A DNA stretch of 64,000 nt from M3007 sp041160955 (GCA_041160955.1 JBEAVK010000155.1:1-64000); one strand, 5' to 3'; counted from the first letter of the stretch, positions 35,290 to 45,000 are shown. A program made the numbers and translations. Notes: a model not told the origin generated them from the letters alone.

Positions 35290-36015
35290 ATGAAAAAAAT
35301 TATTCTTGGTATTTGCCTACTCTTCTCTGCATTCGTATCTCATGCACAAACCGCCGATGAGATTATCGCAAAACACGTTGAAGCCACGGGCGGAAGTGCT
35401 TGGGACAAACTAAAGACCGTCAAGATGGACATGAGCATGACCTCGCAAGCGGCTCCGGGCATGGTTATTCCGATGAGTATTACCACTGTGCATAAAAAAG
35501 CAATGCGTATGGACGTGTCGCTCATGGGTATGACACAAAGTTCTTGCATCAATGGTGATAAAGGCTGGGCAACTAATCCTTTCCAAGGTCAAATGGATGC
35601 TGAACCTCTTACTGCCGATCAAGTGAAAGAAATGAAGGAACAGACTGACCTAGCAGGCCACCTCAATGGTTACAAAGAGAAAGGCTATACCGCCGAATAT
35701 CTTGGGAAAGAAGACGTAGAAGGCACCGAACTGCACAAAATAAAATTGACAATGAGCCCAACCCATATCCAATACTCTTTGATCGATCCAGAATCGTACA
35801 TGGAAGTCAAGCAAATATCCGTGGTTACTGTTGATGGTAAAGAAGTCACTTCTGAGTCTATGATGTCCGATTATAAAACTATCGAAGGGCTTACGATGCC
35901 TTATACTGTGGAACAAAATAATCCTATGATGGGTGCCACTGTGATGAAGGTAACCAAACTGGAGATCAACCCGAGTGTGGACGAAAAAATATTTGAAATG
36001 CCCGCTAAGAAATAG
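35290..36015 (+). CDS. Outer-membrane-lipoprotein-sorting (LolA)-like protein
   Basis: 241 residues from ATG 35290; the 29 in-frame codons upstream are unlike a protein start. The signal peptide KKIILGICLLFSAFVSHAQ is followed by ADEIIAKHVEATGGSAWDKL and KTVKMDMSMTSQ, typical of the LolA-like/DUF4292 periplasmic fold. Later blocks are CINGDKGWATNPFQGQ, GYKEKGYTAEYLGKEDVEGT, KIKLTM and a C-terminal DEKIFEMPAKK. Probably periplasmic; whether it carries lipoproteins is unknown. Single-gene unit. Confidence 0.78.
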   Translation: MKKIILGICLLFSAFVSHAQTADEIIAKHVEATGGSAWDKLKTVKMDMSMTSQAAPGMVIPMSITTVHKKAMRMDVSLMGMTQSSCINGDKGWATNPFQGQMDAEPLTADQVKEMKEQTDLAGHLNGYKEKGYTAEYLGKEDVEGTELHKIKLTMSPTHIQYSLIDPESYMEVKQISVVTVDGKEVTSESMMSDYKTIEGLTMPYTVEQNNPMMGATVMKVTKLEINPSVDEKIFEMPAKK

Positions 36016-36095
36016 GAGTAATCCCGTTGCGGTGAGGATGTATCACAAGTACGAAGTCAAAAATGCCAACAAAATAATATTTTGATTGAGCGTAA

Positions 36096-36204
36096 TGTCG
36101 GCGTGGCCCGCAGTTTAGTGCCGTCAGATTAAGCAAATCCTGACCCCTACCGAGGTCGGTATATTGCTAAACTGACGATACTTGGACTCGCTGTCACGCC
36201 GACA
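36096..36204. repeat. 109-bp palindromic element
   Basis: Outer arms TGTCGGCGTG (36096-36105) and CACGCCGACA (36195-36204) are exact complements. Inner pairs GTTTAG/CTAAAC and CGTCAG/CTGACG extend the fold. The arms resemble those of the 312-bp repeats (TGTCGGGGTGAC). It lies in the 311-bp gap between the LolA-like and propeller genes; nothing else is seen there. Confidence 0.7.
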
Positions 36205-36326
36205 CTTTATCAAGGTCTTTTTGGTGGTTTATTGGGACAAGATGAAGTACCCAGACCAATTACCGTATTGATGAGACAAACTCATCGCAATCATTTTATG
36301 TATTTTCAAAACAAGAAATTAACGTT

Positions 36327-39300
36327 ATGACTCAAAAATATATACTCTATTTCCTGCTGTTTACCACAGCTATTCATGCTCCCCTAGTTGCCCAAAAGGC
36401 AGTAAAACTAAACTCTTCCACATTTGGACAAATGGAAGCCCGCGCCATAGGTCCAGCAGTTATGGGTGGGCGTATCAGCGCCATTGAAGGCGTGAATAAC
36501 GACCCGCGCACCATTTATGTGGGTGCAGCAGGTGGTGGACTATGGAAAAGCCGCACAGGTGGCTATAGTTATGAACCTGTATTTGATAAGTACCCGCAAT
36601 CTATTGGTGCTATTGCCATTGACCAAAAACACCCCGATACCGTATGGGTAGGCACTGGCGAAAGCAATATGCGCAACAGTGTCGCCATTGGTTTGGGCAT
36701 CTATCGTTCTTCGGATGGGGGCCGCAACTGGATGAAAATGGGACTCGAAAACAGCGAGCATATTTCAAAAATCATTATCCACCCCAACAATTCCAATACA
36801 TTATATGTAGCCGTCCCAGGTAAATTATGGAGCGATAGCCCCGATCGTGGCCTCTATAAAACAACAGATGGCGGCAAAACATGGGAAAAAATCTTGTACG
36901 TAGATGAAAAAACAGGCTGCGCCGATGTCCTCATGGATCCCCGTAACCCCGACGTGCTGTGGGCAGCCTCTTGGCAGTTTCGGCGTACACCTTATTCCTT
37001 TACATCGGGTGGCCCCGGAAGTGCCCTGCACAAATCCACCGATGGCGGTAAAACATGGCGTAAAATAACCAACGGCCTCCCAACCACAGCATTTGGGCGG
37101 ATCGCTATGGCCTTGGCTGCTAGCGCGCCCGACAACTTATTGGCCATTGTAGAAAGCGAAAAAACAGGCTTGTATATCTCTGCTGATGGCGGCGAAAGTT
37201 GGAAATTGCAAAGTGCCTCTTCCAATGTCACTGCCCGCCCTTTCTATTTTAGTACGCTCGTGGTAGATCCTTACGAACCCAAACGCGTATATCGACCTGC
37301 TTTCTCTCTATCTATTAGTAACGATGGCGGTTATTCCTTCTCCGATGCCAGTAACGATGGCGGATGGGTACACTCCGACCACCACGCACTTTGGATTAAC
37401 CCCAAAAACACCCAACACATGTACCTCGGTACCGATGGAGGAGTTTATATGAGTATCGACCGTGGTATCACTTGGTCGCATCAGAATATACTTCCTGTTT
37501 CGCAGTTTTACCACGTACAGGTGGACAACCAAATACCCTATAATGTATATGGCGGTTTACAGGACAACGGCTCCTGGCGTGGCCCTTCTTCCAGTTCTGG
37601 TGGCATCGAAAACCGCGATTGGTTGGGTGTAGGCGGTGGAGACGGATTCTGGGTGCAACCCGATGACCAGGACAACAATATCGTATATGTAGAAAGCCAA
37701 GGAGGTAATATCCAACGACAAGACCTTGTCACCAATCAGGCACAGTTTATACAACCACAAGCGTTGCAAGGTGACCCCAAACTGCGCTGGAACTGGAATA
37801 CGCCTATTGTAAAAAGCCCCGTGAATCCTAAAGTACTTTATATGGGTTCACAGTTTTTATACAAAACCACCGATCGTGGCTTTAGTTGGACCCGTATTTC
37901 GCCCGACGTGACCACCAATGATACCATTAAACAAAAACAGGCCGACAGCGGAGGCCTCACCGTCGATAATACTTCTGCCGAAAACCATTGTACCATATTT
38001 GCCATTGCGCCTTCGCCGTTGGACGAAAACCTGCTTTTCGTGGGTACAGATGATGGTAATATTCAAATAACACGCGATGGTGGCAAAACTTGGGATTTGA
38101 TTTCAAAAAATATAACAGGTGTCCCGGCTGGCACTTGGGTGAGCAGTATTGAGCCCAGCCGTTTTAGCAAAAATGTGGTATATGCCACGTTTGACAACCA
38201 TGCTTATGGCGATATGAAATCTTACGCGGCACGCTCCGATGACCAAGGTAAAACTTGGACAATGCTCACGGGCGAAGGCGTGCAGGGGTATGCACACGTG
38301 ATACGCGAAGACCGCGTTGCATCTAATTTGCTTTTCCTGGGTACTGAATTTGGACTTTATGTCTCCAACGATGGCGGTAAATTATGGGTTTTATTCAAAG
38401 CCAATTTACCAGAATACGTAGCGGTACGCGATATCGTGATCCATCCACGCACCAATGATTTGGTGTTGGCAACGCATGGCCGTGGTGTATATATTATCGA
38501 CGATATTTCGCCACTACGATTACTGACGACAGAACTATTACAAAAAGATGCAGCCATGCTATTAACACGCCCAGTTGCAGTCACTACGGGGCATTATGGC
38601 CAATCATTCCCCAATACAGGCTCTTATGTGGGCATGAATGCACCCGAAGAGGCTCGAGTGGTGTATTACCTCAAAGACCGTATCAGCACAGGCGATGTAA
38701 ACCTAGAAGTATTGGACGAAAAGGGTAATTTGCTGGTAACTATCCCGGGTACGAAGCGCAAAGGCATCAATGTGGCTCGGTGGGATTTGCGCTTAAAACC
38801 ACCCAAAGCCGCCAAAGGCGTGATGGTTCAAGGTGAATTTGGTGTATTTGCAGGTGCTATCGGCCCTATGGCTGCTCCGGGTAAATATACGATTCGGATG
38901 AAAACACCTACGGCCACCGATGAACGTGTACTGGAACTGATACCCGATCCGCTGGCACCCAATTTGGATTATGCCAAACGCCAAGAACAAACGCAAACCA
39001 TGATGGCTATGGTAGAAGAACTTGGTTTTTTGGAGGGTAGGGTAAAAATACTCCGCGATAGCGCCAACCAACGGGCAACTTTGGTTAAAAATATGAAAAC
39101 TAAGGCAAAATTGACGAAATACGCAGAGCAATTGGATGCTTTTCGTAAAACACTCACCGAAACGATTGAATCAAAAGGTATCACAGGTGAAGAACAATTG
39201 CGCGCCAAAGTTGGTCGTATTTATGTTACAACTGTACTTACCGATCAGCCACCTACCGAATCTACGCTAAAACGTATGGTATTCCTACAAGGTGAAATTG

Positions 39301-39488
39301 AGCGGGTAAAGGCACAGGGTGAAGGCTTTTTTACTCAACTGACTAGCCTGAATAATGACCTGAAAAAGGAGAAAATAGCACCTTTGGCGGTACTCGACAA
39401 AGAGGCATTCCTTAAAGCTTATGATGCGCCGGCTGCTATGAGTAAGTCAGGTTTGATGGAGGCTTTGGAAGGGGTGGAAAAGGAGTAG
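36327..39488 (+). CDS. Large BNR/sortilin-type beta-propeller protein
   Basis: 1053 residues. The signal peptide ILYFLLFTTAIHAPLVAQ is followed by ARAIGPAVMGGRISAIEG. Then come at least eight BNR/sialidase-like repeats of the form S-x-D-G-G-x-x-W: RSSDGGRNWMKM, KTTDGGKTWEKI, KSTDGGKTWRKI, SADGGESWKL, SIDRGITWSHQ, KTTDRGFSWTRI, TRDGGKTWDL, RSDDQGKTWTML, SNDGGKLWVLF. This is the Bacteroidota 'VPS10/WD40-YVTN-BNR' protein family, often called glycosyl hydrolase without proof of activity. After about residue 720 there is a Fn3-like segment and a C-terminal helical region (about 880-1050). No T9SS domain. Probably periplasmic or outer-membrane exposed. Confidence 0.82.
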   Translation: MTQKYILYFLLFTTAIHAPLVAQKAVKLNSSTFGQMEARAIGPAVMGGRISAIEGVNNDPRTIYVGAAGGGLWKSRTGGYSYEPVFDKYPQSIGAIAIDQKHPDTVWVGTGESNMRNSVAIGLGIYRSSDGGRNWMKMGLENSEHISKIIIHPNNSNTLYVAVPGKLWSDSPDRGLYKTTDGGKTWEKILYVDEKTGCADVLMDPRNPDVLWAASWQFRRTPYSFTSGGPGSALHKSTDGGKTWRKITNGLPTTAFGRIAMALAASAPDNLLAIVESEKTGLYISADGGESWKLQSASSNVTARPFYFSTLVVDPYEPKRVYRPAFSLSISNDGGYSFSDASNDGGWVHSDHHALWINPKNTQHMYLGTDGGVYMSIDRGITWSHQNILPVSQFYHVQVDNQIPYNVYGGLQDNGSWRGPSSSSGGIENRDWLGVGGGDGFWVQPDDQDNNIVYVESQGGNIQRQDLVTNQAQFIQPQALQGDPKLRWNWNTPIVKSPVNPKVLYMGSQFLYKTTDRGFSWTRISPDVTTNDTIKQKQADSGGLTVDNTSAENHCTIFAIAPSPLDENLLFVGTDDGNIQITRDGGKTWDLISKNITGVPAGTWVSSIEPSRFSKNVVYATFDNHAYGDMKSYAARSDDQGKTWTMLTGEGVQGYAHVIREDRVASNLLFLGTEFGLYVSNDGGKLWVLFKANLPEYVAVRDIVIHPRTNDLVLATHGRGVYIIDDISPLRLLTTELLQKDAAMLLTRPVAVTTGHYGQSFPNTGSYVGMNAPEEARVVYYLKDRISTGDVNLEVLDEKGNLLVTIPGTKRKGINVARWDLRLKPPKAAKGVMVQGEFGVFAGAIGPMAAPGKYTIRMKTPTATDERVLELIPDPLAPNLDYAKRQEQTQTMMAMVEELGFLEGRVKILRDSANQRATLVKNMKTKAKLTKYAEQLDAFRKTLTETIESKGITGEEQLRAKVGRIYVTTVLTDQPPTESTLKRMVFLQGEIERVKAQGEGFFTQLTSLNNDLKKEKIAPLAVLDKEAFLKAYDAPAAMSKSGLMEALEGVEKE

Positions 39489-39520
39489 CACTTTTAATAA
39501 GTCCTTGGACAAAATTAATA

Positions 39521-39571
39521 AAGCGGGTATCCTAAAGGAACAATTATATGTTACGCTTTGGGATACCCGTT
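39521..39571. terminator. Bidirectional hairpin after the propeller gene
   Basis: Left arm AAGCGGGTATCCTAAAG (39521-39537) pairs imperfectly with GCTTTGGGATACCCGTT (39555-39571). It lies between the convergent propeller and nucleotidyltransferase genes. Confidence 0.65.
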
Positions 39572-39594
39572 AAAATTATGCCCCAACCTCACCT

Positions 39595-40569
39595 CTAAAA
39601 ACCCCGCCCCCGCATCAACTCCTCATACTTATTCATCACCCGTTCCTGAAACCCCAAAGGGTGGTGTTTAGAAACATATCGCCTTGATTTGAGCGCGATA
39701 TCAAAATGCTTAGCCGTAAAATGTTTGAATTTTCGTTTCCAAAAACCTACAGTAATTTGCATCGAAAAGCGATCTAAATATTGGCCTAAAAAGCCCCCAA
39801 ATAAGTATTCCAATCCCTTTTTAAGCAACGGATCTTTTTGTGTCGGTAATGCTTCGGTGGCACGTAAGGGAATATTAGGATAGTAATCGCGCTGTACCCA
39901 AGTATTCGCCGCCATAAATGACTGATACATGGCTGCATTATAAACAGGCAATAATGTGGCGCACTCAGTAGCCGTAAATAGGTTCTTTTCACTAATCTCC
40001 AAATGATCGGTATCAATAAAATAATTGACACAAAAGTATTTGCGCGAATTAAGGAGGAATATTTTCTTGTATAGCACCAAAATAGTACGCGCAAGCCACA
40101 ACCGCCCGGGTGTAGTAACCAAGAAAAAATCAATATCGCCGTCTTCGCTCATACAATCTTTGGACATGGAACCCGATACCATGACCGCTTTAACAAAAGG
40201 AAATTGACCTATAAAATGCCCCATTGAATATGCTTTGGGTAAAAATAGGGCAGCACGAGCATTTTTTTCCTGGCGTTCCGCTACCCATGCTACATCAGGA
40301 AGGGTTTGGTAATAGGCATCATTCTGATACACAATGCCCGCTTGAACCAATTGGCTAAGGCAATCAGATAAGTCCTCCAAAGATATTTTGACCGATAAAT
40401 AATGCTGGATTTCAACTACGGTGAGCGGATACCTAAAAATCTCAAAATAGCTCAGTACCGACAGTGCCGCATTGTTGATTTGGGCAGTCGTAGTAGCATC
40501 CTTATGGAGGGTCGATATATCTGTTGCAGTAATCACTCTATGAAAAACGATACAAGGTAGCCATTCCAT
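39595..40569 (-). CDS. Nucleotidyltransferase-fold protein
   Basis: 324 residues from ATG 40569 (a GTG at 40584 is also in frame). An N-terminal helix-rich region (LSYFEIFRYPLTVVEIQHYL, then LEDLSDCLSQLVQAG) looks like a winged-helix. Then VSGSMSKDCMSEDGDIDFFLVT has the G-S and D-x-D pattern of the DNA polymerase-beta-like nucleotidyltransferase fold, at about 130-152. The C-terminal half is basic and aromatic. I see no second domain. Its substrate is unknown; relatives in Bacteroidota often neighbour radical-SAM genes, but none is here. Confidence 0.72.
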   Translation of the reverse strand: MEWLPCIVFHRVITATDISTLHKDATTTAQINNAALSVLSYFEIFRYPLTVVEIQHYLSVKISLEDLSDCLSQLVQAGIVYQNDAYYQTLPDVAWVAERQEKNARAALFLPKAYSMGHFIGQFPFVKAVMVSGSMSKDCMSEDGDIDFFLVTTPGRLWLARTILVLYKKIFLLNSRKYFCVNYFIDTDHLEISEKNLFTATECATLLPVYNAAMYQSFMAANTWVQRDYYPNIPLRATEALPTQKDPLLKKGLEYLFGGFLGQYLDRFSMQITVGFWKRKFKHFTAKHFDIALKSRRYVSKHHPLGFQERVMNKYEELMRGRGF

Positions 40570-40697
40570 TGCAAAGTGTTTCACAAATAGTATATTTTTT
40601 TACCAAAGTAGTTATTTTAAAGGCGTAATGTAAAATGATAGCGTAATTTGCACGTTTAATTTAACTTTGCTCAAACATTTATAACATTTTTTAAAAA

Positions 40698-41972
40698 ATG
40701 AAGATTACAAATAAACTACTCATTTTTGGAACGTGCCTCCTTGGTTTTCAATCTCTGACAGTCGCGCAGGAAAGAGAACCCTATACTTTCAAGGCAGATA
40801 AACAACTTGCCGCTACTCCAGTCAAAAACCAGCAACAAACAGGGACTTGCTGGGCATTTAGTTGCGCATCATTTTTAGAAAGTGAAGTAAAACGTATCAG
40901 TAATCTGGACGTAGATCTTTCTGAGATGTATGTTGTGCGGCATATTTATCGTCAAAAATGCGAAAACTATATCCGCCGACAAGGCAATGCGCAGTTTGGA
41001 GAAGGTGGTTTGGCGCACGATTTAATTCGCGCCGTACAACAATATGGTATTGTACCAGAATCTGAATACCCGGGACGTAAAAATATCCTTACGGGCTACG
41101 ATCACAGCAAATTAGAGGCAAAACTCAAAGAGAAATGCGTTGAATATGCTAAACTGGGCAAGGAAGGAAAACTACCCAAAAACTGGCTTACTACCATCGA
41201 TGGGATGTTAGACGATGAGTTTGGTAAGGTGCCCACCAAAATTACTGTGGATGGCCGTTTATTTACGCCGTCTATTTACCGCGATTTTTTAGGGATCAAA
41301 ACGGAGGATTATGTGACCATCACGTCTTTTACCCACCACCCGTTTTACGAACCATTTATCCTCGAAATACCAGATAATTTTGCTAATGGCATGATGTATA
41401 ACCTTCCTTTGGATGAGATGATGCGCGCCCTTAACCATTCGTTGGAACAAGGCTACTCTGTGGAATGGGATGCCGATGTAAGCAATGATGGCTTCTCTGC
41501 AAAAAATGGCCTTGCTATTGTCCCTGCGAGGAAATGGGATGAAAAAACAGAAATTCAACGCGAAGGAAGTTTCAAATTTATTGAACCACAACCTACCATC
41601 ACACAGGCATTTCGCCAAGAATTATTTGACCAACAAGTGACCATGGACGATCATTTAATGCACATCACGGGTACTGATATCGAAACGACCCAAGCGGAGA
41701 AGTACTATCGCGTAAAGAATTCTTGGGGCGAAATTTCGGCACTAAAAGGTTATTTGCGCGTATCAGAGGCATATATGCGCCTAAATACGATTTCTTTTAT
41801 GGTCAACAAAAGTGCTTTGCCTGCTGATATTCGCAAGAGTCTTGGTTTAGGGGGAATAGAAGAAAGCCCGGCTGGCAGCAATAATGACCTAAAAGTTAAA
41901 GATCCGGCTAAAATTAAAAGAATAAAGCCCATGACCGCCCCAACATCTCCTCAAGCCCCTAAATCTGAATAA
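40698..41972 (+). CDS. Secreted C1-family cysteine peptidase (bleomycin-hydrolase type)
   Basis: 424 residues. The signal peptide KLLIFGTCLLGFQSLTVAQ precedes the oxyanion and catalytic region TPVKNQQQTGTCWAFSCASF, with Cys51 as the nucleophile. The His is in DHLMHITG (about 320) and the Asn in YRVKNSWGE (about 340). The LSEMYVVRHIYRQKCENYIRRQG and GGLAHDLIRAVQQYGIVPES blocks place it in the aminopeptidase C/bleomycin hydrolase branch, but it is exported. A C-terminal tail rich in Pro and Lys has no known domain. The HIT gene begins 10 bp downstream. Confidence 0.85.
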   Translation: MKITNKLLIFGTCLLGFQSLTVAQEREPYTFKADKQLAATPVKNQQQTGTCWAFSCASFLESEVKRISNLDVDLSEMYVVRHIYRQKCENYIRRQGNAQFGEGGLAHDLIRAVQQYGIVPESEYPGRKNILTGYDHSKLEAKLKEKCVEYAKLGKEGKLPKNWLTTIDGMLDDEFGKVPTKITVDGRLFTPSIYRDFLGIKTEDYVTITSFTHHPFYEPFILEIPDNFANGMMYNLPLDEMMRALNHSLEQGYSVEWDADVSNDGFSAKNGLAIVPARKWDEKTEIQREGSFKFIEPQPTITQAFRQELFDQQVTMDDHLMHITGTDIETTQAEKYYRVKNSWGEISALKGYLRVSEAYMRLNTISFMVNKSALPADIRKSLGLGGIEESPAGSNNDLKVKDPAKIKRIKPMTAPTSPQAPKSE

Positions 41973-41982
41973 CACACACACC

Positions 41983-42399
41983 ATGCCAAGCATTTTTACT
42001 CGTATCGTAAACGGAGAGATTCCTTGTTACAAAGTAGCCGAAACCCAAGATTTTTTGGCTTTTTTGGATATTACGCCCCGAACGAAAGGGCATACACTCT
42101 GTATTCCGAAACAGGAAATTGACTATATTTTTGATTTGCCGGATGCCGACTTGCAAGCACTTATGGTCTTTTCCAAACAAGTGGCTGCTGCCATAAAAAC
42201 CGTAGTGCCTTGTCTCAAAGTGGGTGTTGCGGTTGTTGGGTTAGAAGTGCCACACGCACATATACACCTGTTTCCTATGAATTCTATGGGCGATTTTGGT
42301 TTTGCTCATCCGGCTATTAATATGTCGGGAGCAGAATTGAGTGCGCTTGCGGAGGAGATTAGCCGTGTGTATAATCATAAAGACGCAGCGTTATCTTGA
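41983..42399 (+). CDS. HIT (histidine triad) family protein
   Basis: 138 residues. The histidine triad is HAHIHLFPMN, with His91, His93 and His95. The N-terminal IFTRIVNGEIPCYKVAE and DITPRTKGHTLCIPK blocks complete a Hint-branch protein, a small nucleotide phosphoramidase/hydrolase, usually dimeric and cytosolic. The third and fourth turns (DFGFAHPAINMSG) are standard. Its start lies 10 bp after the C1 peptidase stop, so the two are probably in one transcript; no functional link is known. It ends at a very strong bidirectional terminator. Confidence 0.92.
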   Translation: MPSIFTRIVNGEIPCYKVAETQDFLAFLDITPRTKGHTLCIPKQEIDYIFDLPDADLQALMVFSKQVAAAIKTVVPCLKVGVAVVGLEVPHAHIHLFPMNSMGDFGFAHPAINMSGAELSALAEEISRVYNHKDAALS

Positions 42400-42420
42400 T
42401 TTTGTAACACGCACAGGTTA

Positions 42421-42491
42421 AAATAAAAAACGGTGCAATAATACCTCTACCTTTTCTATAGGCCAGGGTATTATTTCACCGTTTTTTATTT
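42421..42491. terminator. Strong bidirectional terminator between HIT and citrate synthase
   Basis: Arms of 25 nt (42421-42445 and 42467-42491) match at 24 positions, with A-run and T-run at both ends (AAATAAAAAACGGTG / CACCGTTTTTTATTT). Confidence 0.9.
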
Positions 42492-42508
42492 ATCGCTACT
42501 ACAACCAA

Positions 42509-43825
42509 TTAATCTTCTTGGGTCTTCGCTACATGCTCTTTCAACCAATTGATCGTAACTGATTTTGGTCGTTCGAGTGGCAACATTAAGGCCCTAGCCC
42601 AGCATTGAGCAGCCAATACGCCTAATGAGCGGCTAACGCCAAACAGTACCGTATAGAAATTGTATTCTTTCATGCCGTAATGGATCAACAATGAACCACT
42701 GTGGGCATCCACATTAGGCCATGGATTCTTTACTTTACCAAGGCTGGAAAGAATTGGCGGCACTACATCGAATATTTTCCATACGATTTTCACTAAATCG
42801 CTGTCTTGTACATTATCCTCTGCAAACTGACGCTGCGCCATATAGCGCGGATCTGGTTTGCGCAGTACTGCGTGGCCATAACCGGGTACTACTCGGCCAC
42901 TGGCTAGTGTGCTTTTTACGTATTCTGAAATTTGTTCGCGGCTAGGCTTACTCGTACCCAAGGTTTCCACCATTTTTTGTATCCATCGGATAACCTCTTG
43001 ATTGGCCAATCCGTGTAATGGTCCGGCAAGTGCGTTCATACCTGCACTTAACGACAAATAAGGATCGCTCAAAGTAGAACCTGTAAGGTGTGTAGTATGG
43101 GCAGAAGCATTACCGCCTTCGTGGTCGGCGTGAATCATTTGGAAAAGGCGCATATATTCTTTGAATCCATTGTCTTCAAACCCGAGCATGTGCGCAAAAT
43201 TACCCGCCCAATCTAAAGAAATATCAGGCAGCGTTTGTACGCCATTTCGATAAACTCGGTTATAGATAAATGCAGCAATACGCGGTAACCGCGCAATGAT
43301 ATTCATGGTATCTTCATAGGTAGCATCCCAATATTCCGATTTATTCAACCCCATTGTATAACGTTGCGCAAACACACTGGTGTTCTGCATTGCCATAATG
43401 CCGATTGAAAGCTGTGTCATTGGGTGTGCGTCTATTGGAAGTGCTTCAATGGCTGTAAACACGTGATCGGGTACATGAGCACGACGCACCCAAGCTTCGG
43501 TCAACCATTTAACTTGTTCTTTTGTAGGTAAATCACCTGTAAGCATCAACCAAAACAAGCCTTCGGGAAGCGGTTCTTTACCATTTGAGGCAGTTGGGAG
43601 TTTTTCTTTGAGTTCGGGGATAGAAAAACCACGAAAACGGATACCTTCTTCGGCATCTAATAGGGATGGTTCCCATAGCATGGAGGTGATATCTCGCATA
43701 CCACCTACTACTTGATCTACGGTAACATCATCCACGTGGTGTGTTCCGTGCTGTTTTAAAAACTCTTTAAGTTCTTTAGCCTGTGCTTGAGATTTTTCAA
43801 AAAATATCTCTTTTAATATGTCCAT
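42509..43825 (-). CDS. gltA: Citrate synthase
   Basis: 438 residues from ATG 43825. Condenses acetyl-CoA with oxaloacetate to citrate, the entry to the TCA cycle. It begins DILKEIFFEKSQAQAKELKEF, a form found in the long mitochondrial-type branch and in Bacteroidota. Active-site His lies in GPLHGLANQEV and GYGHAVLRKPDPRY; the Asp is in NVDAHSGSLL. The upstream open frame to 43864 adds only 13 hydrophobic residues and is not used. The next gene on the strand, PUR, is 296 bp upstream with a hairpin between. Confidence 0.93.
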   Translation of the reverse strand: MDILKEIFFEKSQAQAKELKEFLKQHGTHHVDDVTVDQVVGGMRDITSMLWEPSLLDAEEGIRFRGFSIPELKEKLPTASNGKEPLPEGLFWLMLTGDLPTKEQVKWLTEAWVRRAHVPDHVFTAIEALPIDAHPMTQLSIGIMAMQNTSVFAQRYTMGLNKSEYWDATYEDTMNIIARLPRIAAFIYNRVYRNGVQTLPDISLDWAGNFAHMLGFEDNGFKEYMRLFQMIHADHEGGNASAHTTHLTGSTLSDPYLSLSAGMNALAGPLHGLANQEVIRWIQKMVETLGTSKPSREQISEYVKSTLASGRVVPGYGHAVLRKPDPRYMAQRQFAEDNVQDSDLVKIVWKIFDVVPPILSSLGKVKNPWPNVDAHSGSLLIHYGMKEYNFYTVLFGVSRSLGVLAAQCWARALMLPLERPKSVTINWLKEHVAKTQED

Positions 43826-43886
43826 AAAAATTTGAATGGTTAAAATAATAATAGGGCTGGCCAACTATTTGAATTGTGTTCAATGC

Positions 43887-43925
43887 ACGAAAGCGAAGTA
43901 CCACAGAGGGCAACTTCGCTTTCGT
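43887..43925 (-). terminator. Hairpin after the PUR gene
   Basis: Perfect 13-bp arms ACGAAAGCGAAGT (43887-43899) and ACTTCGCTTTCGT (43913-43925) with a 13-nt loop. It lies downstream of the PUR gene and upstream of gltA; no T-run. The remaining part of 43826-44121 shows no gene. Confidence 0.6.
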
Positions 43926-44121
43926 TGTATGTCAAATTCCAAAACATTAGCATAAAAGTGTAATTACACCGCATAACATTAACTTGCAACGGATGGTTGC
44001 GAGGAATTGCATTTTTTCTATTAACTGGCAATATGAATAAGTAAACGACCACAAGATTAAGTAAAAACATACTTAAGGTGATTACGACCAATATGGCATT
44101 ACCAGAATGATTGATCTTGTT

Positions 44122-44862
44122 TTACCAAGAAACGTCGTCGTCGTCGTCTTTGCTTTTTTTGCTTTTCGGATCATCCTCATCGGCAAAATCGTCACTAGCC
44201 ATGTCCACATTATCAATACCTTCATCATCGTCTTCGTTACGATTTTGAGCCTCCCATTCTGCTTGACGACGATCAAACTCCTCGTAATCAAAATTAGGCA
44301 TTAAGTCTTTTTTGACATGTTCTACTACCTCATTCAACGATGCTGCAAATCGGTTAAAATCCTCCTTGTACAAAAAGATTTTATGACGTTTGTAACCAAA
44401 ACCGTCATCCTTGCGCGTACTTTCGGTAATAGTGATAAAAAAGTCTTCACCGCGTGTTCTACGCACATCCAAGAAATAGGTGCGGCGTTTGCCAGCACGT
44501 ACTTTTTTAGAGAATACGCTTTCGTCTTGCTCGCGGTCAAAATTGCCACGATCGCCGCGATCGCCACGGTCACCACGGTCATTCCGATCGCCATAACGAT
44601 TGCGTGGACGATCTCCGCCGCCGCCGCCGCTATAGCGGTCTCCACCGCCAAAACGTGGACGATCACCGCCTCGATCATTACGGTCACCGCCACCGCCAAA
44701 ACGTGGGCGGTCACCGCCTCGGTCATTACGGTCGCCACCGCCACCAAAACGTGGACGGTCACCACCGCGGTCATTGCTGCGATCATTGCGATCTCCGTAA
44801 CGTGGGCGGTCACTGCCTCCTTTGTCATCACGGTCTCCCCTGCTAAATTTCCCGAATTCCAC
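44122..44862 (-). CDS. PUR-family nucleic-acid-binding protein with RG-rich N-terminus
   Basis: 246 residues. The first half is low-complexity: repeated DRNDRGGDRPRFGGGG units, then DRNDRGDRGDRGDRGNFDRE (about 1-110). The second half is a PUR domain (DUF3276): VFSKKVRAGKRRTYFLDVRRT, GEDFFITITESTRK, KHKIFLYKEDFNRFAASLNE-like, VVEHVKKDLM. The tail is strongly acidic (EDDDEGIDN, DDDDDVSW). PUR domains bind single-stranded nucleic acid. The start is GTG 44862 because no in-frame ATG precedes the repeats. A -7 box (TACCTTTG, minus strand, 44916-44909) is 50 bp upstream. Confidence 0.88.
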   Translation of the reverse strand: MEFGKFSRGDRDDKGGSDRPRYGDRNDRSNDRGGDRPRFGGGGDRNDRGGDRPRFGGGGDRNDRGGDRPRFGGGDRYSGGGGGDRPRNRYGDRNDRGDRGDRGDRGNFDREQDESVFSKKVRAGKRRTYFLDVRRTRGEDFFITITESTRKDDGFGYKRHKIFLYKEDFNRFAASLNEVVEHVKKDLMPNFDYEEFDRRQAEWEAQNRNEDDDEGIDNVDMASDDFADEDDPKSKKSKDDDDDVSW

Positions 44863-45000
44863 TGTATCTAATGTTTTGTGAAAAAAAATGAGTGATAAAA
44901 ATTTGAGACAAAGGTATATTTTTCAAAAACATTCCGTATGCTCTTTAAAAGAAACATTTAGAAAAATAGAAAAATAGCCCAAAATTGTCCAAAATTTACT

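Noticed and set aside
44604..44846. Plus-strand His/Arg-rich frame across the PUR repeats.
   Set aside because: Shadow of the RG-repeat codons read on the opposite strand.
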